A stretch of 7,358 bases of DNA from a candidate division Zixibacteria bacterium 4484_93 (GCA_002085385.1 NATO01000062.1:1-7358); one strand, 5' to 3'; positions 1-6,093 are shown, counted from the first letter of the stretch. A program made the numbers and translations. The notes: a model not told the origin generated them from the sequence alone.

Positions 1-168
1 CTCGAGCACATCCGCCGACACTACAACATATTCTCCATATTCCTCGACCAGAGGGTTATATTTCTTGTATTTCTCTTATTACTCTTTATTTCATATATTA
101 GAGTAAAGATTCGCAATCGCAGGAAAATAAGGGAATGGGAGAATGAAGAGGGTCCAGCACCTTATTGA
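1..168 (+). CDS. 3' end of a membrane-anchored protein (partial, function unknown)
   Basis: Frame 1 is open from the first base to a TGA at 166-168, giving 55 residues of a C-terminus. The visible part is a basic stretch (HIRRHYN), a hydrophobic helix at about visible residues 19-36 rich in Leu, Ile, Phe and Val, and then a strongly basic and charged tail (KIRNRRKIRE, ending in GPAPY). This is the pattern of a protein whose last membrane helix leaves a short positively charged tail in the cytoplasm. The last 26 bases overlap the start of the acyltransferase gene, so the two are probably in one transcript. The same helix was not recognised as part of any named family, and the body of the protein lies outside the window. 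The frame is judged real because of the overlap with a good gene and the sensible membrane topology. Confidence 0.6.
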   Translation, partial: LEHIRRHYNIFSIFLDQRVIFLVFLLLLFISYIRVKIRNRRKIREWENEEGPAPY

Positions 169-1045
169 ATATATAGCATACAGGCTATTTTCTGCTATGC
201 TCTTTCTCCTACCACGCAAAACAGCCATCGCCTTTGGAAGAAGGCTCGGCTCTATCATCTATTTTGCAGGGATAAGGAGAGATGTCAGCCACAGGAATAT
301 CTCTGCTGCCCTCGGAATAGAGGACAAGGCACTGATAAGAGCGATTGCCATTGCGTCCTATCAGAACTTTGTCGCCTCGGTTGTCGAGTATGCCACACTT
401 CCACTCATAAAAGGAAAAGTTGCATCCTTCTTCGAGTGCGAGGGAGAGGAAATCTTAGAGGAGATAATAAGAGAGGATAAAGGTGGAATCCTTGTCACCG
501 GGCATTTTGGCTCCTGGGAGATGGGCGGAGCATACATCGCCGAGAGATGGGGAAATATCGACTTCCTCGTCGGGAAGCAGAAAAACCGCATCATCGACCA
601 CGAGATGAACCATATCAGGCATATTATGGGGATAGGGACAATTCCCATCGGGGTTTCTGCCAGAGGAGTGCTGAAAGCATTGAAGAGAAGGCGACTCGTT
701 GCATTGCTCTCCGACCAGGACGCAGGAAAAGACGGAACCCTCGTTTCATTCTTCGGGATGAAAGCCTCGACACCGAAGGGAGCTGCAGCGTTTGCAATAA
801 AAAGCTCTGCCCCGATTTTTGTCGGATTTTTCCTGAGAAGAAAAGACTGTCCAGAGAAACACACTTTTATCTGCAAAGAGACAATATATCCAAAGACAAA
901 CAAGCTAACCGACGATGCGATAAACTCCTTGACACAGGAATATACAACCGTTATCGAGGATTTCATCAGGGAGCATCCCGACCACTGGTTCTGGGCACAC
1001 AGGAGATGGAAGACAACCCATCCCGAGCTCTATCGCATTCGATAG
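143..1045 (+). CDS. Lysophospholipid / lipid A acyltransferase, LpxL/HtrB family
   Basis: A 300-residue protein, the usual length for LpxL/HtrB/LpxM-type late acyltransferases. These inner-membrane enzymes move a fatty acyl chain from acyl-ACP to the lipid A precursor on the cytoplasmic face. The catalytic HX4E motif is clear: H121 and E126 in TGHFGSWEMGG. Other family landmarks are DQD at 191-193, the FFG at 203-205 followed by STPKGAAAFA, and the C-terminal HPDHWFWAHRRWK at 278-290. The N-terminus (about 12-42) is the weakly hydrophobic membrane-association segment. The ATG at 143 lies inside the end of the upstream gene, after a purine-rich AAGGGAATGGGAG; a second ATG at 135 is out of frame and stops at once. 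Which acyl position or lipid is modified cannot be read here, and related enzymes that make mannosides or ornithine lipids share this fold. No other lipid A gene is in the window. The gene's last 16 bases overlap the tail of the opposing operon. Confidence 0.92.
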   Translation: MKRVQHLIEYIAYRLFSAMLFLLPRKTAIAFGRRLGSIIYFAGIRRDVSHRNISAALGIEDKALIRAIAIASYQNFVASVVEYATLPLIKGKVASFFECEGEEILEEIIREDKGGILVTGHFGSWEMGGAYIAERWGNIDFLVGKQKNRIIDHEMNHIRHIMGIGTIPIGVSARGVLKALKRRRLVALLSDQDAGKDGTLVSFFGMKASTPKGAAAFAIKSSAPIFVGFFLRRKDCPEKHTFICKETIYPKTNKLTDDAINSLTQEYTTVIEDFIREHPDHWFWAHRRWKTTHPELYRIR

Positions 1046-1563
1046 ATGCGTGAGATGAGCCTTTCCTGAACGAGGTCAAGCTCTATATCCTGCTCTCCTG
1101 TCTCGATGCGGAAACTAAACTTGTCCCCCTTGATAAGAAGGAACCTACGGCGCCACAGACCGAAGACTGTGTATGCCGCAAGCCCCCCCAGAATGCCGAG
1201 AAGAAAAAGAACCACTCCCTGCCAGACAATAAGCGTTTTCGAGAAAAAGAGACCCCGTATAGCATAAACAAATGCGTATATCGCCACTATGTTCCCGATA
1301 AGAAGTATAGTCCAGGGGCGAGACTGCCTGTAACGAACAATCTTTATCCTTTCATAAGGGAAAAGCCAGCGGCTGTATGCTACCTGCGTCCCGAAGAGGA
1401 AAAGACGACGCTCAATCCTCACCCCTGTCCGCAAAAGCTCCAACGATACCTTCGAGAATATCCCAAGAACAACGAAAAGCGGGTAAAATATCGAGATGAT
1501 ATCCGACAGAACTCCAGCACCGCCGAGCCGAACGAACCTCTTCTCCTTAAACCCCGTCATCAT
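1030..1563 (-). CDS. Small membrane protein, possibly bacterial PH-like (hypothetical)
   Basis: A 177-residue protein, last gene of the minus-strand operon. Hydrophobic segments are seen at about 18-36, 84-107 and 112-136. Between the first and second is a strand-rich stretch (about 39-78, LELLRTGVRIERRLFLFG...ERIKIVRY) that resembles the way bacterial PH (bPH2/DUF304-type) domains sit beside membrane helices. A second short strand-rich stretch follows the last helix (FLLIKGDKFSFRIETGEQD, about 141-159). The PH assignment is inference from this pattern only; I do not recognise the family firmly. Two ATG codons are adjacent (1563 and 1560). The upstream GAGG (1569-1566) is 2 bases from the first and 5 from the second, so Met2 may be the true start. 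The first ATG overlaps the TGA of the preceding gene (ATGA), which suggests translational coupling. Its stop overlaps the 3' end of the acyltransferase gene by 16 bases. Confidence 0.75.
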   Translation of the reverse strand: MMTGFKEKRFVRLGGAGVLSDIISIFYPLFVVLGIFSKVSLELLRTGVRIERRLFLFGTQVAYSRWLFPYERIKIVRYRQSRPWTILLIGNIVAIYAFVYAIRGLFFSKTLIVWQGVVLFLLGILGGLAAYTVFGLWRRRFLLIKGDKFSFRIETGEQDIELDLVQERLISRIYRMR

Positions 1564-2240
1564 ATCCTCGAGAAAAGAAGCCAGTCAACCTTAAGGGTGC
1601 AAGCTGGGTCAACAAAAAAGCCTACACCACCTAAATCTTGCTCCTTGACATCTCTGGTGGCAAAAATCTCCCTGCTATTTATAAAAAACTCCAAGAACTC
1701 ATCCGTCGAAACCACCCTGAGCACATTAAACCTGCCCGGTCGAACAGAGGTCGAAACCGAGACATCCTCCGAAAGAGGAATGAACCTGCCATCGGTATAC
1801 CTTACCAGAACAAACTGCCCGATACCATCCATACCGAAGAGATGATACTCCTCCTCGTTCCTGACAAAGAAGGCAAGCCCTCCAACAGAGCCTCTATTCC
1901 CCGTTCGCCCGATGCGAGCCTCGAGGATAAAGTTCCTCGTCTCAATCCCCGGAACAAGAACTACCTTCGATAACGAGGGCGAGCTGTTCGGTATAACATA
2001 TAACCCGCCATCTATCTCACCATCCGTAATGGGAAATGAAGGCAGACCATCAAACTCCTCAAAGAATGAACCAGATGGGGCAAAACTACTCTCCTCTGGA
2101 TTCTTTCTTTTGAAAATCGAGCTGAATTTCTCTGTATGAACATTTTGCCAGCCGAAGCTGTTCTCCCCTATCTGCCACACAGCCCAGGCAAGTATCAAAA
2201 GAAGGATGAATGAGAAAAGATATTTCAGAGGATAGTTCAA
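1560..2240 (-). CDS. Membrane-anchored concanavalin-A-like (DUF1080/LamG-like) domain protein
   Basis: A 226-residue protein when started at the TTG at 2240. It has one membrane helix at about residues 6-24 (LFSFILLLILAWAVWQIG), a Ser/Lys/Glu-rich linker, and an extracytoplasmic beta-rich domain from about 62 to the end. That domain has the order of strands typical of DUF1080/3-keto-disaccharide hydrolase-like jelly rolls: FEEFDG, the aromatic NFILEARIG strand, GGLAFFVRNEEEYHLFGM, GQFVLVRYTDGRF, RPGRFNVLRVV, FLEFFINSREIF and DLGGVGFFV...KVDWLLF. Such domains usually bind or cleave glycans, but no catalytic residues can be named, so binding or structural function is equally possible. The TTG start is preferred because GGAGG (2251-2247) sits 6 bases upstream and the codon overlaps the deacetylase stop as TTGA. 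A GTG at 2288 would extend the protein by 16 residues, but with a 52-base overlap and a poor ribosome site. It follows the deacetylase and overlaps the next gene by 4 bases. Confidence 0.78.
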   Translation of the reverse strand: MNYPLKYLFSFILLLILAWAVWQIGENSFGWQNVHTEKFSSIFKRKNPEESSFAPSGSFFEEFDGLPSFPITDGEIDGGLYVIPNSSPSLSKVVLVPGIETRNFILEARIGRTGNRGSVGGLAFFVRNEEEYHLFGMDGIGQFVLVRYTDGRFIPLSEDVSVSTSVRPGRFNVLRVVSTDEFLEFFINSREIFATRDVKEQDLGGVGFFVDPACTLKVDWLLFSRI

Positions 2241-3166
2241 CTCCTGCCTCCACGAGAGATATATATACCATTTTTCCTGATGAGACACTCAATCGTTCTG
2301 GTCGTTCCTTCAAAGCGTGGAAGGTTCATAACAGAGCCGCTAAATTCCCTCGACTTTGGGCTCGGGCAAAGAACAGGATTCACACCGACAGCATAAGAGA
2401 TGTTATACAGTCTGCCTCGGTAGCGAACGGAATCAACAGAAACAGAGGGAAGGATACCGTAGGGGTAGGCAACTCCGGAGAAGCAGCGAGCCTCAAACCC
2501 AAGCACCCTCTCAAAGAAAGAAGCCACCTTACCGAACTCGTGTCCAAGTTTTCCCTCCGGGACGGTTCTGAGATTTGGATGGTCTGCCGTGTGATTCCCT
2601 ATCTCAAATCCGAGCCTCGAAAGCTCTGTTATCTTGCGTTTGATATACTTCTGTTGACCAAACGGTGTCCCATCGAGCGGTATGAAAAACACACCCCGAG
2701 CAGGAAAATCAGGATGCCTGTCGTGAAAATCAAGCATTATCCCAACCGCACACAGAGGGTCGATGACAAGAGAACCACCTCGAATAATGTAACGGAATTG
2801 GGTAGGTCTTGCATCATCGAATGTGATAACCACAGGCTTCTTGCCGGCAGGAACACAGCCCAGTCCGCCCAAAAGCTCTGAAAGGTTCACAGGATAGAAG
2901 CCGTTTTGCCAGAGCATTTCAAGATGCCGCCTGAATTCGTCCGGCGAAACGGAGTATTTCCCAGTCTTTCTTGAGATATTGTGGTAGAGGAGTATCGGGA
3001 CACCGCCCATCTCCGTATCGACTGTGTAATCCGTGGAGAGCCAGGCAGAAACAGGAGCAGAGAAAAACAGTTCACCTGATGAAGAATGTGGACGAGAAGA
3101 GAAGCTCGTGGGAATATCCCCTCCACAGGAGAAAAGAAGAAAGATGAGTGGGATGAGCCTTCTCAT
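2237..3166 (-). CDS. Polysaccharide deacetylase (NodB homology), probable lipoprotein
   Basis: A 309-residue carbohydrate esterase family 4 type protein, expected to remove N- or O-acetyl groups from a surface or exported polysaccharide. The N-terminus MRRLIPLIFLLFSC ends in a lipobox-like LFSC with the lipidated Cys at 14, so the enzyme is probably anchored in the envelope and faces outward. NodB motifs are in order: YHNI at 61-64, TFDD at 115-118 (D117 base, D118 metal ligand), HTADH with metal ligands H192 and H196, AYPYG at 233-237, and NLPRF at 281-285. The gap between the TFDD and HxxxH motifs is about 74 residues, longer than in simple NodB enzymes, and holds a SLVIDPLCAVGIMLDFHDRH-type segment that I associate with a deacetylase subgroup. 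A terminal Leu-x-x-His motif is not evident. The ATG overlaps the stop of the GGDEF gene (ATGA) and has no strong ribosome site, which fits reinitiation. The target polysaccharide is unknown. Confidence 0.9.
   Translation of the reverse strand: MRRLIPLIFLLFSCGGDIPTSFSSRPHSSSGELFFSAPVSAWLSTDYTVDTEMGGVPILLYHNISRKTGKYSVSPDEFRRHLEMLWQNGFYPVNLSELLGGLGCVPAGKKPVVITFDDARPTQFRYIIRGGSLVIDPLCAVGIMLDFHDRHPDFPARGVFFIPLDGTPFGQQKYIKRKITELSRLGFEIGNHTADHPNLRTVPEGKLGHEFGKVASFFERVLGFEARCFSGVAYPYGILPSVSVDSVRYRGRLYNISYAVGVNPVLCPSPKSREFSGSVMNLPRFEGTTRTIECLIRKNGIYISRGGRS
2247..2251 (-). promoter_or_regulatory. Ribosome binding site deciding a TTG start
   Basis: GGAGG lies 6 bases upstream of the TTG at 2240, inside the last codons of the deacetylase gene. 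The TTG shares bases with the TGA stop at 2239-2237 (TTGA). The site is strong enough to favour the TTG over the GTG at 2288. Confidence 0.65.
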
Positions 3167-4179
3167 AGTTCAATTACATATATCTTCTCGCCACCCAGAC
3201 GCTTTGCCTGGAAGAGTGCATACTCCAGTTGGTGGAGAAGTTTTCCTCTATCCTGGGAACCACTTGATACAGAAACGAGCCCCATATTAAACCGTATCTG
3301 AAGTCCCTCCCTATCGATTGCCTTCACAATCCGTTTCTGTATGGACTGAGCGAGGTTCTGAGCAACGATCGGCTCCGCCTCCGCAAGCAGGATTATAAAC
3401 TCCTCACCCTGCATCCTGACAGCTGCCCTATCGACACTGCGGAGGTTCTCCTTCAACATCTGGGCAACCTTGACGAAAACCTCCTCCGCCTTCTTCACTC
3501 CGTATGTCATCCGAATCTCACGAAGATTGGCTATCTCAAACAGGACGAGGGCAAGCGGACGTTCGAAATATTCCATACGATGGAGTTCATCATCCAGTAT
3601 CCGTAAGAAGAACCTGTTGGTATAAAGTGCCGTTTTTTCATCAAACGGTGCAAGTCCGGTTAGCTCCTCCTCAGCGTTGGATAGAGAGGCACCAAGAGAA
3701 GCTACATCTACCATCGCACTGAAAATGCCAACATCAACCTCGGAATACGAGGATGTTTCCCGACTGTCCATACAGGCGTAACCCAGAACCTCACCCCCAA
3801 GCTTAATAGGAACAACAAGCATACTCTTTGCCGGATGTTCAAGCAACATCGGATAGTATTTACTGGTAGGTGCCAGATTGTTTATTATCCTTGGATACCC
3901 ACCACGGAGAAGCTCAGCAAATATCCCCTCGTCTGCCCGTGGCTTATACTGCTTGGCAAACCCACCCGACAGCCCCCGATACATCTTTATCTCAAGATGT
4001 CCTGTCTCCTTGTTCAGAAGAAGAACAGAAACACTTGCGCAGGGAAATTTCTCCCATGCCAGTTTAACGAGTGCTGCCCAGTAGGTTTCTGCCTTAAACG
4101 GTTCCCTGGAGTGGCTAACAAGCTCAAGCAGCCCTAAAACCCTCTCATCGAGACCTATTAAGAACTCAAACTTTGGCAC
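3163..4179 (-). CDS. GAF domain protein with degenerate GGDEF domain
   Basis: A 338-residue cytosolic protein with no membrane helix. Residues about 25-168 form a GAF sensor domain (for example VSVLLLN, RIINNLA, SMLVVPIKLGGEVLGYACMDS). Residues about 178-338 form a GGDEF domain of diguanylate cyclase type. The active site is eroded. The signature reads QGEEF (257-261) in place of GG(D/E)EF. The first metal-ligand region reads FEIANL (214-219) where FDIDxF is usual, so one Asp is Glu and the other Ala. The substrate-binding KxxND is replaced by REIRM, and the His after YG is Val. An RSVD at 247-250 resembles an inhibitory RxxD site but lies one residue farther from the signature than normal. 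The protein is therefore more likely a nucleotide-binding or scaffold sensor than an active cyclase; this is inference. The GTG start at 4179 is chosen because AGGAG (4190-4186) lies 6 bases upstream. It overlaps the HdrB-like gene by 14 bases. Confidence 0.88.
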   Translation of the reverse strand: MPKFEFLIGLDERVLGLLELVSHSREPFKAETYWAALVKLAWEKFPCASVSVLLLNKETGHLEIKMYRGLSGGFAKQYKPRADEGIFAELLRGGYPRIINNLAPTSKYYPMLLEHPAKSMLVVPIKLGGEVLGYACMDSRETSSYSEVDVGIFSAMVDVASLGASLSNAEEELTGLAPFDEKTALYTNRFFLRILDDELHRMEYFERPLALVLFEIANLREIRMTYGVKKAEEVFVKVAQMLKENLRSVDRAAVRMQGEEFIILLAEAEPIVAQNLAQSIQKRIVKAIDREGLQIRFNMGLVSVSSGSQDRGKLLHQLEYALFQAKRLGGEKIYVIEL

Positions 4180-5050
4180 CAGATTCTCCTGTAAGCTCCG
4201 AGATTACAACACCCGGGTCTATGTAGTGACTGGAAAAATCGGGAAGCTCACCTGTCAGGGCTATCTGCATAAGCTCGGTGAAGTATAACACAGGGATAGG
4301 AACAAAAGAGGAATCGGCTTTTGCAAGCTCTTCCTGACGCTTATCGAGATTAAAATGGCACAGTGGACAGGAAACAACAATCAGCCTTGCTCCGAACAAG
4401 CGAGCATTATCGACAATATCCTTTATTCTCCCTCTGACAAGCTCTGGATTGTTCACCGTCTCGAACGAGCCACAGCACTCTATCTGGAGCGGGAAATAAA
4501 CAGGAGTTGCTCCAAGAGACTCGAGCAGGTTCTCCATTATCTTGGGGGACTCAGGGTCATCTATCTCGACCCCCGCCGGACGGAGAAGAAGACAACCGTA
4601 GTACGCCCCTGCCTTAAGATTCTCAAGTGGCAAAACAACCTTCTCTTTTATCCTATCGAAGCCGACCTTGTCCCTGAGATAACTCAGGAGGTGATACAGC
4701 TCAATCTCACCACGATAAGCCTCCTCCCTATCCATTATACTCAGCATAATATCCCGTTTATCCTTGTTCTCCCGGAAGAGGTGGTTCGCACGATACATCG
4801 TGTTATAACAAATGGAACAAAGGGTTACAACCTCACTTATCCCCATCTCCTGAAAGCGGATAAGGTTCCTTATCGGGGCAAGGTAGTGAATCACATCCTC
4901 GGAAGCGAGTGAATACACCGTTCCGCAGCAGTTCCAGTTGGGCGGCTCGACAAGCTCGAGCCCCAGAGCCTTGGTCGATACAAGCGCAGTATCCTCGAAT
5001 ATCTTGGCTGTTGTCTTGAGTGTGCAGCCAGGATAATACCCTATTCTCAT
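4166..5050 (-). CDS. hdrB: HdrB-like protein (heterodisulfide reductase subunit B family), two CCG domains
   Basis: A 294-residue cytosolic protein of normal HdrB length with two complete cysteine-rich CCG domains. Domain one has C9, C41-C42-G43 and C78xxC81; domain two has C153, C192-C193-G194 and C228xxC231. In HdrB each set can hold a noncubane [4Fe-4S] cluster, and the protein performs thiol/disulfide electron transfer beside HdrC and HdrA. In non-methanogens the same family serves in HdrABC-type bifurcation, succinate dehydrogenase SdhE and lactate-oxidase-like complexes. Both domains keep every expected Cys, so cluster binding is likely. No hdrA or hdrC is in the window: the gene follows a beta-barrel gene by 14 bases and overlaps a sensor gene. 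The true substrate is therefore open, and the symbol names the family, not a proven role. The ATG at 5050 is preceded by GGAGG (5060-5056) with a 5-base spacer. Confidence 0.9.
   Translation of the reverse strand: MRIGYYPGCTLKTTAKIFEDTALVSTKALGLELVEPPNWNCCGTVYSLASEDVIHYLAPIRNLIRFQEMGISEVVTLCSICYNTMYRANHLFRENKDKRDIMLSIMDREEAYRGEIELYHLLSYLRDKVGFDRIKEKVVLPLENLKAGAYYGCLLLRPAGVEIDDPESPKIMENLLESLGATPVYFPLQIECCGSFETVNNPELVRGRIKDIVDNARLFGARLIVVSCPLCHFNLDKRQEELAKADSSFVPIPVLYFTELMQIALTGELPDFSSHYIDPGVVISELTGESGAKV
4186..4190 (-). promoter_or_regulatory. Ribosome binding site deciding the GTG start of the GAF-GGDEF gene
   Basis: AGGAG lies 6 bases upstream of the GTG at 4179, inside the last codons of the hdrB-like gene. 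This spacing supports GTG over later in-frame starts. Confidence 0.7.
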
Positions 5051-5064
5051 TTCATCCTCCCCTC
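5051..5064 (-). promoter_or_regulatory. Ribosome binding site and short intergenic gap before hdrB-like gene
   Basis: The 14 bases between the barrel gene stop and the hdrB-like ATG consist almost wholly of a Shine-Dalgarno sequence. GGAGG spans 5060-5056 with a 5-base spacer. There is no room for a terminator, so the two genes are co-transcribed. This fixes the ATG at 5050 as the start. Confidence 0.8.
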
Positions 5065-5973
5065 TTATCTTATCTTCATTCCAAACCCGATATAGAAACT
5101 TGTCCCGAGCTCCTTATGAGTTATCAGAGAAACATCCAGAGCATACCTCGAAAGTGTAAGACCCGCTCCCGCACTCCATCTGCCAGAACCGTTGCCAAGC
5201 CGAAGCGAGACAATATCCTTATATGTCGCCTCCACCCCCAGCGACCAGAAAAAATCAGCTATCTGAGGTGAATATTTCATATCCGAGAGAATAGTGGCAG
5301 AGGTCGATATGCCAGCAAATTCTCTTCTTGCACCCAAACCAAGCCGCACCGATGGATAAACCACCTCACCTCTACCCGTGCTCCAGAAACTCCAGCCGCA
5401 ACTTGCATCCTCAACAATCATACCGAGGGTGAGCCAGTCTTTTGGAGAATAAGATGCTCCAATATCAGCCGATGCACCGAAGGCATTCTCTTCAAAAAGC
5501 CAGCGATAAGAACCCTTGCCCGTTATCCCAAAAGAAAAACCACTGCCAAGCGGGAAGCCATATCCAAACAACAGCGTCAGTATCCTGTCGGAGGATGTGC
5601 CAACAAGATACGGACGGTTATCCATACTTAACGGTGCTCCCTCATCGGGAACGGCAGTCTGAGGGATACCGGGGACATTGAAAAACCCGACAAGAGCTCC
5701 AGCTCTCCCCCATCTGAAGGAAGCGATGTCCAGCGTGAACTCCCCGGAAAAAAAGTTTGTGTGAAGGAATGATACCGAATATCCGGCTTTCGCAAGAAGC
5801 GAGGAATTGCCAACCGGAGCCCAGACAGAGCCAGATATATCCGCAGCGAAAGCTCCACCGAGTGAGGCGGTTCTCGGATTAACAAAGAAAGAGTTACCCT
5901 CTCCCCAGATACCTCCGGCAAACAGGCTCCCGGAAATAAAAAGCATAGAAAGTGCTGCGACAACAGATTTCAT
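5065..5973 (-). CDS. PorV/PorQ-like outer membrane beta-barrel protein
   Basis: A 302-residue protein from the ATG at 5973. It has a Sec signal peptide (MKSVVAALSMLFISGSLFA, cleavage likely after Ala19) and a mature part of alternating hydrophobic strands with many Gly and aromatic residues. The early segment (NPRTASLGGAFAADISGSVWAPVGNSSLL, about residues 32-60) matches the family pattern in which a GGAF run is followed by an NPAGL-like element, here APVGNSSLL. This is the UPF0164/PorV/PorQ type of FadL-fold barrel, known from Bacteroidetes type IX secretion and found widely in other FCB-type phyla without that system. It is the first gene of the minus-strand operon. The C-terminus ends FYIGFGMKIR, so the last residue is Arg rather than the usual aromatic. 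The TTG codons upstream at 6009 and 5994 would add a non-signal prefix and are less likely. No ribosome site with good spacing precedes the ATG. Confidence 0.87.
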   Translation of the reverse strand: MKSVVAALSMLFISGSLFAGGIWGEGNSFFVNPRTASLGGAFAADISGSVWAPVGNSSLLAKAGYSVSFLHTNFFSGEFTLDIASFRWGRAGALVGFFNVPGIPQTAVPDEGAPLSMDNRPYLVGTSSDRILTLLFGYGFPLGSGFSFGITGKGSYRWLFEENAFGASADIGASYSPKDWLTLGMIVEDASCGWSFWSTGRGEVVYPSVRLGLGARREFAGISTSATILSDMKYSPQIADFFWSLGVEATYKDIVSLRLGNGSGRWSAGAGLTLSRYALDVSLITHKELGTSFYIGFGMKIR

Positions 5974-5981
5974 AAGAATTA

Positions 5982-6009
5982 AATATAAATACAACCCCTC
6001 ATAAATCAA
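5982..6009 (-). promoter_or_regulatory. Candidate sigma70-type promoter for the minus-strand operon
   Basis: On the minus strand TTGATT (6009-6004), a 16-base spacer and TATATT (5987-5982) form a moderate -35/-10 pair. The -10 element ends 8 bases before the ATG at 5973, so transcription from it would start almost at the start codon. That would give a leaderless or nearly leaderless mRNA, which would agree with the missing ribosome site. A weaker alternative further upstream is TTGTCA with TAAGAA 17 bases later. Called by eye. Confidence 0.4.
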
Positions 6010-6036
6010 GATTTTTCTTAAGCACTACGATTTCAC

Positions 6037-6064
6037 TTGACAAAAACCGAAGCAGGTATAAAAT
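6037..6064 (+). promoter_or_regulatory. Sigma70-type promoter for the radical SAM gene
   Basis: A perfect TTGACA (6037-6042) is followed after 16 bases by TAAAAT (6059-6064), five of six matches to TATAAT. Expected transcription start is near 6071, giving a leader of about 23 bases that contains the AAAGGAGGGG ribosome site before the ATG at 6094. It lies back to back with the minus-strand candidate promoter. Confidence 0.7.
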
Positions 6065-6083
6065 AACATTACAGAACAAACAA

Positions 6084-6091
6084 AGGAGGGG
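6084..6091 (+). promoter_or_regulatory. Strong ribosome binding site of the radical SAM gene
   Basis: AGGAGGGG ends two bases before the ATG at 6094, with the AGGAGG core 4 bases from it. It is a near-ideal Shine-Dalgarno sequence and sets the start codon. Confidence 0.75.
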
Positions 6092-6093
6092 AA

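Larger units (their letters stand above)
5974..6093. other. Divergent intergenic control region
   Basis: The 120 bases between the barrel gene and the radical SAM gene are AT-rich and hold two opposite promoter candidates whose -35 boxes are 27 bases apart. No convincing operator palindrome, riboswitch or small gene was seen; CTTAAG at 6017-6022 is only six bases and may be chance. A regulator binding here could control both directions. Confidence 0.6.

Noticed and set aside
361..966. Minus-strand 201-codon open frame
   Set aside because: It lies wholly antisense to the acyltransferase, whose motifs are intact; the translation is Ser/Pro/Phe-rich with no family features.
547..1053. Plus-strand 168-codon open frame in another phase
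   Set aside because: It is a shifted frame inside the acyltransferase gene, with an Arg-rich, non-protein-like translation.
2210..2881. Plus-strand 223-codon open frame
   Set aside because: It is antisense to the deacetylase and the start of the ConA-like gene; no ribosome site and no recognisable domain.
4355..4912. Plus-strand 185-codon open frame
   Set aside because: It is antisense to the hdrB-like gene, which has all ten CCG-domain cysteines.
5974..6009. TTG start at 6009 extending the barrel protein by 12 residues
   Set aside because: The extra residues precede a classical signal peptide that begins at the ATG at 5973, and there is no ribosome site at the proper distance.
6017..6022. 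CTTAAG as an operator palindrome
   Set aside because: Only six bases, with no symmetric flanks; likely chance.
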